Assembly: GCA_964602735.1 (NCBI GenBank)
Contig: CAZRRV010000014.1
Location: 1-32,410, forward strand
DNA length: 32,410 bases
Origin: CAZRRV01 sp964602735
GTDB lineage: Bacteria; Bacillota; Clostridia; Oscillospirales; Acutalibacteraceae
Direction: 5' to 3'
The translations under genes and the position numbers were made by a program. Below are positions 7,175 through 14,710 of this stretch, piece by piece. Each line of letters opens with the position of its first letter. Within the stretch, counting starts at the first letter, position 1. The notes beneath the pieces were generated by a model. That model saw only the letters and a list, made by a program, of their open reading frames with translations. It was not told where the DNA came from and did not search any database.

Positions 7175-8030
7175 AAACATATCGGTGTTCCTTGGCTGCG
7201 AATGCGATTACGAAACCGCGGCGGCGGCGATTTTCGGCGCGCCGTTCGATTCTACGGCAAGCTTTCGCCCCGGCGCGCGTTTCGGTCCGCAGGCCATGCG
7301 TAACGACAGCGCCGGTCTTGAAACTTACAGCCCTTACCAGGGGGCGGATCTGCGTGACTGCCGCGTATTCGACTGCGGGGATTCCGACCTTTGCATCGGC
7401 GACAGCGATATCGCGCTTTCGCAGATTGAGAGCCTCGCGGGTGAAATTTACGGCGACGGCAAAATACCCGTTATGCTCGGCGGGGAACATCTGGTAACGC
7501 TGGGCTCGGTAAGAGCGGCGGTTAAACGGTTCCCCGACTTGAACGTTATCCATTTCGACGCGCACGCCGATCTGCGCGACAGTTATCTCGGAGCGCGGCT
7601 CAGTCACGCTACCGTAATGCGGCGCTGTTATGAGCTTTTGCGGGGCGGAACCGTATATTCGTTTTGCATACGGAGCGGAGACAAAACGGAGTTCGATTTT
7701 GCCGAAAGCGGCGCGGTCAAAATGAGAAAATTCGATTTTGCGGGATTGGACGAGGTAACGGAAAAATTGCGGAAAAGCGGTGCGCCCGTTTATTTAACGG
7801 TGGATTTAGACTGTCTCGATCCGTCGGCGTTTCCCGGAACCGGTACGCCGGAAGCGGGCGGCGTAACCTTCTTGCAGTTGCTGGGCGCCGTCCTGGAAGC
7901 CTGTAAAACCGACATTGTGGGAGCGGACATTACCGAGCTGGCTCCCGCACTGGATCAGAGCGGCGTTTCGACTGCCACGGCGTGCAAGCTGTTGCGCGAA
8001 ATGCTGATAGCGGTGACGAAAAAAGCGTGA
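7158..8030 (+). CDS. speB: Agmatinase-family ureohydrolase
   Basis: A manganese ureohydrolase of the arginase/agmatinase superfamily, about 290 residues. Metal-binding motifs are all present: GGEHLVTLG, HFDAHADLRDSYLG and TVDLDCLDPSAFPGTGTPE. The N-terminal FGAPFDSTASFRPGARFGP is typical of agmatinases. It removes urea from agmatine to give putrescine, or from aminopropylagmatine to give spermidine in species that use that order. The start is uncertain. TTG at 7158 gives a family-like N-terminus but abuts GGGAGG (7152-7157) with no spacer. GTG at 7185 is the only other nearby candidate and has a weak ribosome site. The TTG start overlaps the end of speE by 17 bases, so translational coupling is likely. 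Confidence 0.92.
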   Translation: MRKTDKNISVFLGCECDYETAAAAIFGAPFDSTASFRPGARFGPQAMRNDSAGLETYSPYQGADLRDCRVFDCGDSDLCIGDSDIALSQIESLAGEIYGDGKIPVMLGGEHLVTLGSVRAAVKRFPDLNVIHFDAHADLRDSYLGARLSHATVMRRCYELLRGGTVYSFCIRSGDKTEFDFAESGAVKMRKFDFAGLDEVTEKLRKSGAPVYLTVDLDCLDPSAFPGTGTPEAGGVTFLQLLGAVLEACKTDIVGADITELAPALDQSGVSTATACKLLREMLIAVTKKA

Positions 8031-8041
8031 TGCCGGCAGGT

Positions 8042-8124
8042 GCGCGGGGCGGCCGCGGGCGCGCGGAGCGCGCCGCGGGCGTTCGCCCGCCCGCCGCATT
8101 CGCGGCGGCGCGGCCGCCCCGCGC
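8042..8124. repeat. Three-hairpin cloverleaf palindromic element (element 1)
   Basis: Every base pairs except the hairpin loops. A perfect 16-bp outer stem (8042-8057 with 8109-8124) encloses three hairpins set back to back: 8058-8074 (7 bp, loop GGA), 8075-8090 (6 bp, loop GTTC) and 8091-8108 (7 bp, loop ATTC). The stretch is almost pure G and C, unlike the genes around it. It lies in the 130-base gap between speB and the carboxyspermidine dehydrogenase gene, inside what otherwise looks like one operon. A second element with the same architecture but different stems is at 14527-14611. It could be a mobile palindrome, a structured mRNA element or a protein-binding cruciform. Confidence 0.85.
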
Positions 8125-8160
8125 CGATCCGTACAAGTTATGCGTCTGGAGTGATTGGGT

Positions 8161-9420
8161 ATGGCGAAAGTTCTGGTTATAGGCTGCGGCGGCGTAGCGA
8201 CCGTGGCAATAAAAAAATGCTGCGCGGTACCGGTAGTCTTTTCCGACCTGTGTATCGCGAGCCGTCATATTGAAAATTGCGAAGCCTTAGCGAATCTGTT
8301 GAGGAATAAAACGGATACGAAAATTTCCGCCGCCGAAGTCGATGCCGACGACGAAGACCGGCTGTGTTCGCTAATATCAGATTACGGGCCGGATCTCGTG
8401 ATGAATATCGCCCTGCCGTATCAGGACTTAACCGTAATGAACGCCTGCCTGAAGTGTGGAGTAAATTATATGGACACCGCCAACTTCGAGCCCGAAGACA
8501 CAACAGACCCCGTTTGGCGCGCCGCTTACGAAAAGCGGTGCCGCGAGAAGGGTTTTTCGGCATATTTCGACTATTCATGGCAATGGGCATACCGTGAAAG
8601 TTTTGAAAAAGCGGGGCTTACCGCGCTGCTCGGGTGCGGGTTCGATCCCGGCGTAACCCAGGCCTACTGTGCTTACGCGTTAAAACATGAGTTCGACACA
8701 ATCGAAACGGTGGATATTTTAGACTGTAACGGCGGCGATAACGGCTATCCGTTCGCGACCAATTTCAACCCGGAGATCAATCTTCGCGAAGTTTCGGCTC
8801 CGGGCAGTTACTGGGAAAACGGGCATTGGGTAGAGATACCCGCGCTTTCGGTAAAACGGTCATACGATTTTGAGGGCGCGGGGCGGCGCGATATGTATCT
8901 TTTGCACCACGAGGAGATTGAATCGCTCGCCGCCAACATTCCCGGCGTGAAACGCATCCGGTTTTTTATGACTTTCGGCGAAAGCTACCTGACCCATATG
9001 CGGTGCCTGAATGACGTAGGTATGCTTTCCACGGAACCGGTGGAATTTGAGGGGAACCGCATAGTACCCGTAAAATTCTTAAAGCGGCTGCTGCCGGATC
9101 CCGCCGTGCTCGGAGCAAAAACAAAAGGCAAAACAAATATAGGCTGCGTCTTTACCGGCAAAAAAGACAACCAAAAGAAAAACCTCGCAATCTATAATAT
9201 ATGCGATCACGAGGAGTGTTTTCGCGAGGTAGGCAGCCAGGCGGTAGCGTACACAACCGGCGTGCCGGCCATGTGCGGCGCCATGATGCTGCTGACCGGC
9301 AAGTGGAACCGACCGGGGGTTCATACCGTTGAGGAGTTTAACCCGGATCCGTTCCTGGAAGCGTTGGAAAAATACGGTCTTCCGCGACACGAAAACCGTT
9401 CTCCCGTGTTGGTGGAATGA
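8161..9420 (+). CDS. Carboxynorspermidine/carboxyspermidine dehydrogenase
   Basis: A 419-residue NAD(P)-dependent enzyme of the saccharopine dehydrogenase family. The N-terminal Rossmann fold begins KVLVIGCGGVATVAIKKC, and the C-terminal part carries the DHEECFREVGSQAVAYTTG block common to this subfamily. Members condense L-aspartate semialdehyde with a diamine (putrescine or diaminopropane) and reduce the imine, giving carboxyspermidine or carboxynorspermidine; a relative acting on agmatine is also known. ATG at 8161 is preferred because GGAG lies 9 bases upstream; the TTG at 8155 is too close. The next gene, nspC, overlaps its stop as ATGA, the usual pairing of this two-step pathway. Which diamine it uses cannot be read from sequence. 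Confidence 0.92.
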   Translation: MAKVLVIGCGGVATVAIKKCCAVPVVFSDLCIASRHIENCEALANLLRNKTDTKISAAEVDADDEDRLCSLISDYGPDLVMNIALPYQDLTVMNACLKCGVNYMDTANFEPEDTTDPVWRAAYEKRCREKGFSAYFDYSWQWAYRESFEKAGLTALLGCGFDPGVTQAYCAYALKHEFDTIETVDILDCNGGDNGYPFATNFNPEINLREVSAPGSYWENGHWVEIPALSVKRSYDFEGAGRRDMYLLHHEEIESLAANIPGVKRIRFFMTFGESYLTHMRCLNDVGMLSTEPVEFEGNRIVPVKFLKRLLPDPAVLGAKTKGKTNIGCVFTGKKDNQKKNLAIYNICDHEECFREVGSQAVAYTTGVPAMCGAMMLLTGKWNRPGVHTVEEFNPDPFLEALEKYGLPRHENRSPVLVE

Positions 9421-10646
9421 TGCCGGCGCCGGATAACCGCCCGCCGTTTTCGGCGCTGGACGGTCGCGCTCCCGACGAACTTTTCGCCGGACTGCCGACC
9501 CCGTGCTATATAATCGATGAACGAAAGATAACGGAAAACGGAGAAATACTTTCCGGGGTTCAGCGCCGGACGGGCTGCAAAATCCTGCTGGCGCAAAAAG
9601 CTTTCTCATGCTTCGATTTATATCCCGTATTATCGCCGTATCTTTCGGGAACCGAGGCGAGCGGGCTTTATGAGGCAAGGCTCGGCGCGGAAGAGATGCC
9701 CGGCAGGGAAGTTCATGTATTCTCCGCCGCTTACCGCGAAGACGAGTTTGTCGAACTTCTTAAATACGCCGATTATATTGTGTTTAACTCGCTTAATCAG
9801 CTCGGGAAGTTCGGTTTCACCGCAAAAAACGCCGGCAAATCCGTCGGTGTGAGGATAAACCCCGAATGCTCCACCCAAAAATCGGTCATTTACGACCCGT
9901 GCGCCGCCGGCAGCAGACTCGGGGTGACCCGCGCCGAATGGGATAAAGGCATCACTCCCGAACTGCTCGGCTTAATCGACGGACTGCATTTCCATACCCT
10001 TTGCGAACAGGACTCCGACGCTCTGAAGCGAACGCTCGATACGGTAACGGAAAAATTCGGCGACATACTGCCGCGCCTCAAGTGGATAAATTTCGGCGGC
10101 GGACAGCTGATAACCCGTCAGGGATATGATATGTCGCTCCTCGAACAATGTATTGCACGCGTGGCGGAATACGGTAATATCCGGGTGTATCTCGAACCCG
10201 GGGAAGCGGTTGCGCTTAACGCGGGATATTTGGCAACCCGGGTGCTCGACATCGTGCAAAACGGGCAAACGGAAATTGCGATAACCGACGCGAGCGCCGC
10301 ATGCCATATGCCCGACGTACTCGAAATGCCGTATACGCCGCCGCTGTGGGGCGCAGTTGCCGGGAAAGGTTCAAAAAACACGTACCGACTTGCGGGGCCA
10401 ACCTGTCTCGCCGGGGATATTATCGGAGATTACATATTCGAAAAACCGCCGCAAGCGGGAGACATCCTGCTTTTCGGCGATATGGCGATTTATTCAATCT
10501 GTAAAAACAACACATTTAACGGAACGCCGCTCCCCGCCGTGTATGTGCGGGAACGCGGCGGGAAATTGAAAAAGCTCGTTTCATACGGCTACGGCGACTT
10601 CAAGCGCAGACTCGGCCGCACAATCGGTAAACGGCACGGGAGCTAA
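9417..10646 (+). CDS. nspC: Carboxynorspermidine/carboxyspermidine decarboxylase
   Basis: A 409-residue PLP decarboxylase of the alanine racemase-like fold. The PLP lysine lies in CKILLAQKAFSCF, and the family motif GLHFHTLCEQDSDAL, the phosphate-binding region around INFGGGQLI, and the C-terminal GPTCLAGDIIGDY and MAIYSICKNNTFNG blocks are all present. It removes the carboxyl group left by the dehydrogenase to give spermidine or norspermidine. It is a little longer than the Vibrio enzyme because of an extra N-terminal stretch before PTPCYIIDE. The start overlaps the dehydrogenase stop (ATGA). Its stop is interlocked with that of convergent yifB, with no terminator between them. Confidence 0.94.
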   Translation: MMPAPDNRPPFSALDGRAPDELFAGLPTPCYIIDERKITENGEILSGVQRRTGCKILLAQKAFSCFDLYPVLSPYLSGTEASGLYEARLGAEEMPGREVHVFSAAYREDEFVELLKYADYIVFNSLNQLGKFGFTAKNAGKSVGVRINPECSTQKSVIYDPCAAGSRLGVTRAEWDKGITPELLGLIDGLHFHTLCEQDSDALKRTLDTVTEKFGDILPRLKWINFGGGQLITRQGYDMSLLEQCIARVAEYGNIRVYLEPGEAVALNAGYLATRVLDIVQNGQTEIAITDASAACHMPDVLEMPYTPPLWGAVAGKGSKNTYRLAGPTCLAGDIIGDYIFEKPPQAGDILLFGDMAIYSICKNNTFNGTPLPAVYVRERGGKLKKLVSYGYGDFKRRLGRTIGKRHGS

Positions 10647-12169
10647 TCGCTCCAGTATTTTCGGTCGAGGCTGCGGAACTGTATCGCCTCGGCAACATGG
10701 TCGGCGGTAATGGTGTCGGCACCGTCGAGATCCGCCAGCGTGCGCGAAACTTTGAGTATGCGGTCATAAGCGCGGGCGGAAAGCCCGAGCCGATCGAAAG
10801 CCGACCGCAGCATGGCGTCGGCCTCATCGGTTAAAACGCAAAACTTCTTTATCATACCGGGGGTAAGCCGCGCGTTGCATGTAACTTCGCTGCCGGCATA
10901 TCGTTCCGCCTGGCGCCGCCTGGCAGCGTTCACCCGAGCGGCGATTGACGCGGAACTTTCTTCCTCGCGGCTGTTGTTCAGTTCGCCGTATGAGACGGGC
11001 GGCACCTCGACGTGCAAATCAAATCTGTCGAGCATGGGGCCGGAAATGCGGCTTAGATATTTTTTGGCGGCGCCCGGCGGGCAGGTACAGCGCTTTGTCG
11101 GATGACCGAAAAACCCGCACGGGCATGGATTCATCGCGGCGACGAGGGTAATGTTGCACGGATATGTAATACTCCCGGACGCGCGCGAAATGGTTAAAAT
11201 CCCGTCTTCGAGAGGAGCCCGCAGAACCTCCATCGCCTGTCGGTTAAACTCGGGCAGTTCGTCTAAAAACAGAACTCCGTTGTGGGCGAGCGAAATTTCC
11301 CCGGGGCGCGGAACGGCTCCGCCTCCGGCGAGCCCCACCGCCGATATTGTGTGATGCGGAGCGCGGAAAGGGCGTCTGGTTATAATCGGCCGGTCTTTCG
11401 GCAGAGCGTTGGCTATGGAGTAAATCTTCGTCGTTTCTATCGATTCGTCAAACGTCATTTCCGGCAGAATCGTCGGAAGGCGCTTGGCAAGCATACTTTT
11501 GCCCGAGCCGGGAGGACCTATAAGCAGAATATTGTGCCCGCCGGCCGCCGCTACCTCCATACCTCTTTTCGCGGCGTACTGCCCCTTAACCTCTCCGAAA
11601 TCGAAAGGATACCGCTTTTCATCCGGCTTGATTTCATACGGCTCCGCGGGAACGATGCTTTTTCTGCCCAACAGGTGGTCGATAAGCTCCGCCGCCTCGG
11701 ACACGGGGTAAATACCGATATCCTCCACAACCGATGCCTCGAAAGCGTTCTCGGCGGGTAGGAAAAGGCGTTTGATGCCCTGCCGTTTCGCCTCAATCGC
11801 CATGGGAAGCGCGCCGCGTATTCCGCGGATTCTGCCGTCGAGCGCAATTTCACCCAAAAAAGCAGCGTCGGAAAAATCTCCGTCGAGTTGCCCCGAGGCG
11901 CACAAAATGGCAATGAACAGCGGCAAATCGTATACGGAGCCTTCTTTTCGGATGTCGGCCGGAGCGAGATTGACGGTTACGCGCCCGAGCGGAAACGAAA
12001 ACCCGCTGTTCCGTGCGGCACTGCGAACGCGATCGCGCGATTCTTTCACCGCCGCGTCAGGCAGACCCACAATGTCGAAGCAGGGCATTCCGCCCGACAC
12101 ATCCGCCTCGACTTCAACCATATACGAATCTACGCCGAATACCCCGACGCTGTTGATTTTCCTGAACAA
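10643..12169 (-). CDS. YifB/ComM-family Mg-chelatase-like AAA+ ATPase
   Basis: This 508-residue protein has full family length. The N-terminal domain (about 1-165) is the Lon-protease-like ChlI domain (FDIVGLPDAAVKESRDRVR). The AAA+ core has Walker A GPPGSGKS at 218-225, PFRAPHHTISAVGL, and Walker B VLFLDELPEF near 299-308. A cysteine cluster (CPCGFFGHPTKRCTCPPG) and the C-terminal Mg-chelatase domain follow. ComM in Haemophilus is a branch-migration helicase used in natural transformation; in Clostridia the role is less certain. The start is TTG at 12169, supported by AGGGGG 7 bases upstream. It is divergent from the glycosyltransferase gene, sharing a 51-base spacer, and convergent with nspC. 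Confidence 0.93.
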   Translation of the reverse strand: MFRKINSVGVFGVDSYMVEVEADVSGGMPCFDIVGLPDAAVKESRDRVRSAARNSGFSFPLGRVTVNLAPADIRKEGSVYDLPLFIAILCASGQLDGDFSDAAFLGEIALDGRIRGIRGALPMAIEAKRQGIKRLFLPAENAFEASVVEDIGIYPVSEAAELIDHLLGRKSIVPAEPYEIKPDEKRYPFDFGEVKGQYAAKRGMEVAAAGGHNILLIGPPGSGKSMLAKRLPTILPEMTFDESIETTKIYSIANALPKDRPIITRRPFRAPHHTISAVGLAGGGAVPRPGEISLAHNGVLFLDELPEFNRQAMEVLRAPLEDGILTISRASGSITYPCNITLVAAMNPCPCGFFGHPTKRCTCPPGAAKKYLSRISGPMLDRFDLHVEVPPVSYGELNNSREEESSASIAARVNAARRRQAERYAGSEVTCNARLTPGMIKKFCVLTDEADAMLRSAFDRLGLSARAYDRILKVSRTLADLDGADTITADHVAEAIQFRSLDRKYWSD

Positions 12170-12220
12170 AACACCGCCCCCTGCACTGAAAATAAATATA
12201 TATTAAAAGGAGAAACCTGT

Positions 12221-13186
12221 ATGTCACTGCCGGTTCTGTATTTGGTAATCCCGTGTTATAACGAAGAGGAAGTGCTGCCGATTACCGCGCCGCGGTTCGT
12301 AAACAAATTGAAGCAGCTTGAAAGCGACGGTAAAATCTCGCCCGAAAGCCGCGTGATGTTCGTAAACGACGGCAGCGCCGACAAAACATGGGATATAATT
12401 TGCGATCTGGCGAAAACCGAGCCGTTTGTAACGGGAATATCGCTCAGCCGCAACCGCGGACATCAGAACGCCGTCCTTGCCGGGCTTATGGACGCAATGG
12501 ATCGTTGCGATATAACGGTTTCAATCGACTGCGACGGGCAGGACGATATAAACGCCGTAGACGAAATGCTCGCCCGTTACTCCGAGGGGTACGAAGTGGT
12601 ATACGGAGTGCGGAACGATCGCAGCACCGATTCTTTTTTCAAGCGGACAACCGCAGGTATCTTTTATAAAATAATGCGGGCAATGGGGGTCGAAACGGTG
12701 TCGAACCACGCCGATTACAGGCTTATTTCCCGCAGGGTGCTGAAAGAATTTTCCAAATTCGAGGAGGTTAATCTCTTCTTGCGGGGAATGATACCGCTTG
12801 TGGGGTTCAAAAGCACTACCGTTTACTATAAACGGGAGGAGCGCGTGGCGGGGAAAAGCCACTACTCGCTCGGCAAAATGTTACATCTTGCCGTCGACGG
12901 AATAACAAGCCTTTCGGTAAAACCGATACGGTTTATAACCGCGGTCGGATTTGTGATCTCGGCGGCAAGCCTTGTGGGAGTGATATGGTCGTTCATAGCC
13001 CATTTTACGGGGCACGCGGTTACGGGTTGGGCAAGCATTATATGCGTCGTTTGCTTCTTCGGGGGAACGCAACTGTCGGCTCTCGGGATTATAGGGGAAT
13101 ATATCGGCAAAATTTATCTCGAGACCAAGCGCCGCCCGCGTTATATTATCAGCGAACGGACAGAACCCGATCGGCCGCAAGCATAA
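12221..13186 (+). CDS. Polyprenyl-phosphate glycosyltransferase (GT2, GtrB/DPM1-like)
   Basis: A 321-residue family 2 glycosyltransferase. The catalytic domain (1-230) has VIPCYNEEEVLP, FVNDGSADKTW and the metal-binding DCDGQDD at 103-109. Two membrane helices follow (about 235-260 and 268-292), and a basic tail ends the protein. This layout matches GtrB/YfdH-type enzymes that load a sugar onto undecaprenyl phosphate at the inner face of the membrane. The ATG at 12221 is preferred: AAAAGGAGA lies just upstream, and the long in-frame extension before it runs antisense through yifB. The last 38 bases overlap the end of the convergent PLP-enzyme gene. The sugar is unknown. It may work with the envelope operon at 14711-18484. 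Confidence 0.92.
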   Translation: MSLPVLYLVIPCYNEEEVLPITAPRFVNKLKQLESDGKISPESRVMFVNDGSADKTWDIICDLAKTEPFVTGISLSRNRGHQNAVLAGLMDAMDRCDITVSIDCDGQDDINAVDEMLARYSEGYEVVYGVRNDRSTDSFFKRTTAGIFYKIMRAMGVETVSNHADYRLISRRVLKEFSKFEEVNLFLRGMIPLVGFKSTTVYYKREERVAGKSHYSLGKMLHLAVDGITSLSVKPIRFITAVGFVISAASLVGVIWSFIAHFTGHAVTGWASIICVVCFFGGTQLSALGIIGEYIGKIYLETKRRPRYIISERTEPDRPQA

Positions 13187-14414
13187 CCCCTACCATCGCG
13201 GAATCAAAGTGCATGCCGCCCTGCATCCAGACGGCATAGGGTTCGCGCAACGGCGCGTCGGCGGAGAGCTCGATTGAAGACCCGCCGGTAAACGCTCCCG
13301 CCGCCATAATAACTTTGCAGTTATAACCAGGCATGTCCCAGGGTTCGGGTCTGGCGAACGAATCCACCGGCGACCCCGACTGTATACCTTCGCAAAACGC
13401 GATCAGCCGTTCGGCGCTGCCTAACATTACCGATTCGATAATATCGTGCCGTTCCCCGTTATATCGCGGCGAAACCTCAAAACCCAGAATTTCGAAAAGC
13501 GCCGCGGCAAATGCCGCGGTTTTAAGCGCCTCCCCTGTTATATGGGGGGCGTTGTAGAATCCGAGGAACATTTCGCGGCTGTTGCCCCCCGTGGCTCCGA
13601 TCTCCCTCCCGACTCCGGGAGCCGTCATACGGTCGGCGCAGCGGGCTACAAGGTCTTTCCTTCCGGCTATATAGCCGCCGCAAGGCGCTATACCTCCGCC
13701 GGGATTTTTTATCAGCGATCCCGCGATTAAATCGGCGCCCGTTGCGGACGGTTCGGCCGTCTCGGTAAATTCGCCGTAACAGTTATCGACGAAAACGTCC
13801 GTACCCGGCGATACTTTATGCACCGCCGCGCTGATTTCTCCGATTTCGCTTACCGAAAGCGACGGGCGCAGGGTATACCCCCGCGATCGCTGTATATAAA
13901 CGACCTTTATTTTCCCGCTTTTCAGGCGGCGGATCGTCTCATCCGCGTTTATTTCTCCGTTCGGCAGAAGATCAAGCAGTTCGGTATTTATCCCGAACTG
14001 CCGGAGCGAACCGTCGCTGTCGTTTTCCATACCTAAAACGCCGATTAAAGTATCATACGGCCTGCCGGTAACGCAAAGCATCGTGTCGCCGGGGCGAAGC
14101 AAGCCGAAAAGCCCTACCGTTATTGTGTGAGTTCCCGACGCGAAGCCGTGACGGAAAAGGCAGTCTTCCGCGCCGAAAACATCGGCGGCGAGCCGATCAA
14201 GCGTATCTCGCCCGCGGTCGCCGTAACCGTATCCGGTCGTGCCGGCGAAACAACCCTCATCGACCTTTGCGTTTATAAAAGCTCGCAGCATTCTCTGCTG
14301 ATTAAACCTGACCGTTTCGCCGATTTCACGGAAAACCGGTTCGCATATTTCAAGCGCGCGATCGGCGGCGGCGATAACGCCGGCACTTATACCGAACGAC
14401 GGATCTGCGGTCAT
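13149..14414 (-). CDS. PLP enzyme, methionine gamma-lyase-like ('aluminum resistance') family
   Basis: A 421-residue PLP-dependent enzyme of the family called 'aluminum resistance protein' or methionine gamma-lyase-like in Firmicutes. The PLP lysine is K236 in IAGSLIKNPGGGIAPCGGY. Also seen are TTGYGYGDRGRDTLD near residue 60, RHGFASGTHTI and VDNCYGEFTE. The family fold suggests C-S or similar lyase chemistry, but the substrate is not settled, and the aluminium link is a historical name. It has its own promoter (14474-14501), and the ribosome site AAGGGG lies 8 bases before the ATG at 14414. The leader also holds a GC-rich hairpin (about 14436-14463). It converges on the glycosyltransferase gene and overlaps it by 38 bases. 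Confidence 0.9.
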   Translation of the reverse strand: MTADPSFGISAGVIAAADRALEICEPVFREIGETVRFNQQRMLRAFINAKVDEGCFAGTTGYGYGDRGRDTLDRLAADVFGAEDCLFRHGFASGTHTITVGLFGLLRPGDTMLCVTGRPYDTLIGVLGMENDSDGSLRQFGINTELLDLLPNGEINADETIRRLKSGKIKVVYIQRSRGYTLRPSLSVSEIGEISAAVHKVSPGTDVFVDNCYGEFTETAEPSATGADLIAGSLIKNPGGGIAPCGGYIAGRKDLVARCADRMTAPGVGREIGATGGNSREMFLGFYNAPHITGEALKTAAFAAALFEILGFEVSPRYNGERHDIIESVMLGSAERLIAFCEGIQSGSPVDSFARPEPWDMPGYNCKVIMAAGAFTGGSSIELSADAPLREPYAVWMQGGMHFDSAMVGVMLAADRVLSVR

Positions 14415-14473
14415 TGTTCTGCCCCTTCCGCGCCCGCCGCGGTTTGCCGCGGGCGGTTTCTTTCCCGTATATC

Positions 14474-14501
14474 ATTATACATCGAGCGGCGAAAAATGCA
14501 A
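14474..14501 (-). promoter_or_regulatory. Promoter of the PLP-enzyme gene
   Basis: On the minus strand, TTGCAT (14496-14501), a 16-base spacer and TATAAT (14474-14479). The transcript would start near 14467 and carry a GC-rich hairpin in the leader before the ATG at 14414. Confidence 0.7.
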
Positions 14502-14526
14502 GGGTGAACCGCAATTCAGGCGTTCC

Positions 14527-14611
14527 GGCGGGGCGCCCGTGGCGCGGCCTCCGGCCGCGCCGCGCGCTTCGCGCGCCGCCGCGCATGCGGCGAACGGGCG
14601 CCGGCCCCGCC
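14527..14611. repeat. Three-hairpin cloverleaf palindromic element (element 2)
   Basis: Same plan as element 1 at 8042-8124, with different stem sequences. An outer stem of 14 bp (14527-14540 with 14594-14611, four bases bulged on the 3' side) encloses three hairpins: 14541-14561 (9 bp, loop TCC), 14562-14576 (6 bp GCGCGC, loop TTC) and 14577-14592 (6 bp CGCCGC, loop GCAT). Only one base (14593) lies unpaired between the third hairpin and the outer stem. It sits between the promoter of the PLP-enzyme gene and the terminator of the PAP2 gene, so neither gene needs it as coding sequence. Confidence 0.8.
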
Positions 14612-14668
14612 GCTCCGCTACAATCCCGCGTATCCTTTCCCGTCGCTCATTATACGGTATTGCGTTAA

Positions 14669-14692
14669 CAAAAAAGGGCGGAGTCCGCCCCG
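14669..14692 (-). terminator. Rho-independent terminator of the envelope operon
   Basis: On the minus strand, GGGCGG-ACT-CCGCCC (14676-14690) is followed by TTTTTT (14670-14675), about 20 bases after the PAP2 stop codon. Upstream A residues (14693-14697) could extend the stem, so it may also stop plus-strand transcription. Confidence 0.85.
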
Positions 14693-14710
14693 AAAAAGTT
14701 TCGCGTAAAT

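Noticed and set aside
7982..8273. Small Ala/Arg/Pro-rich frames through the GC-rich cloverleaf (several frames)
   Set aside because: They arise from high GC content and lack ribosome sites; the stretch is explained by paired structure.
11888..12220. Long upstream extension of the glycosyltransferase frame
   Set aside because: It is antisense to yifB, and the ATG at 12221 has a good ribosome site and a family-like N-terminus.
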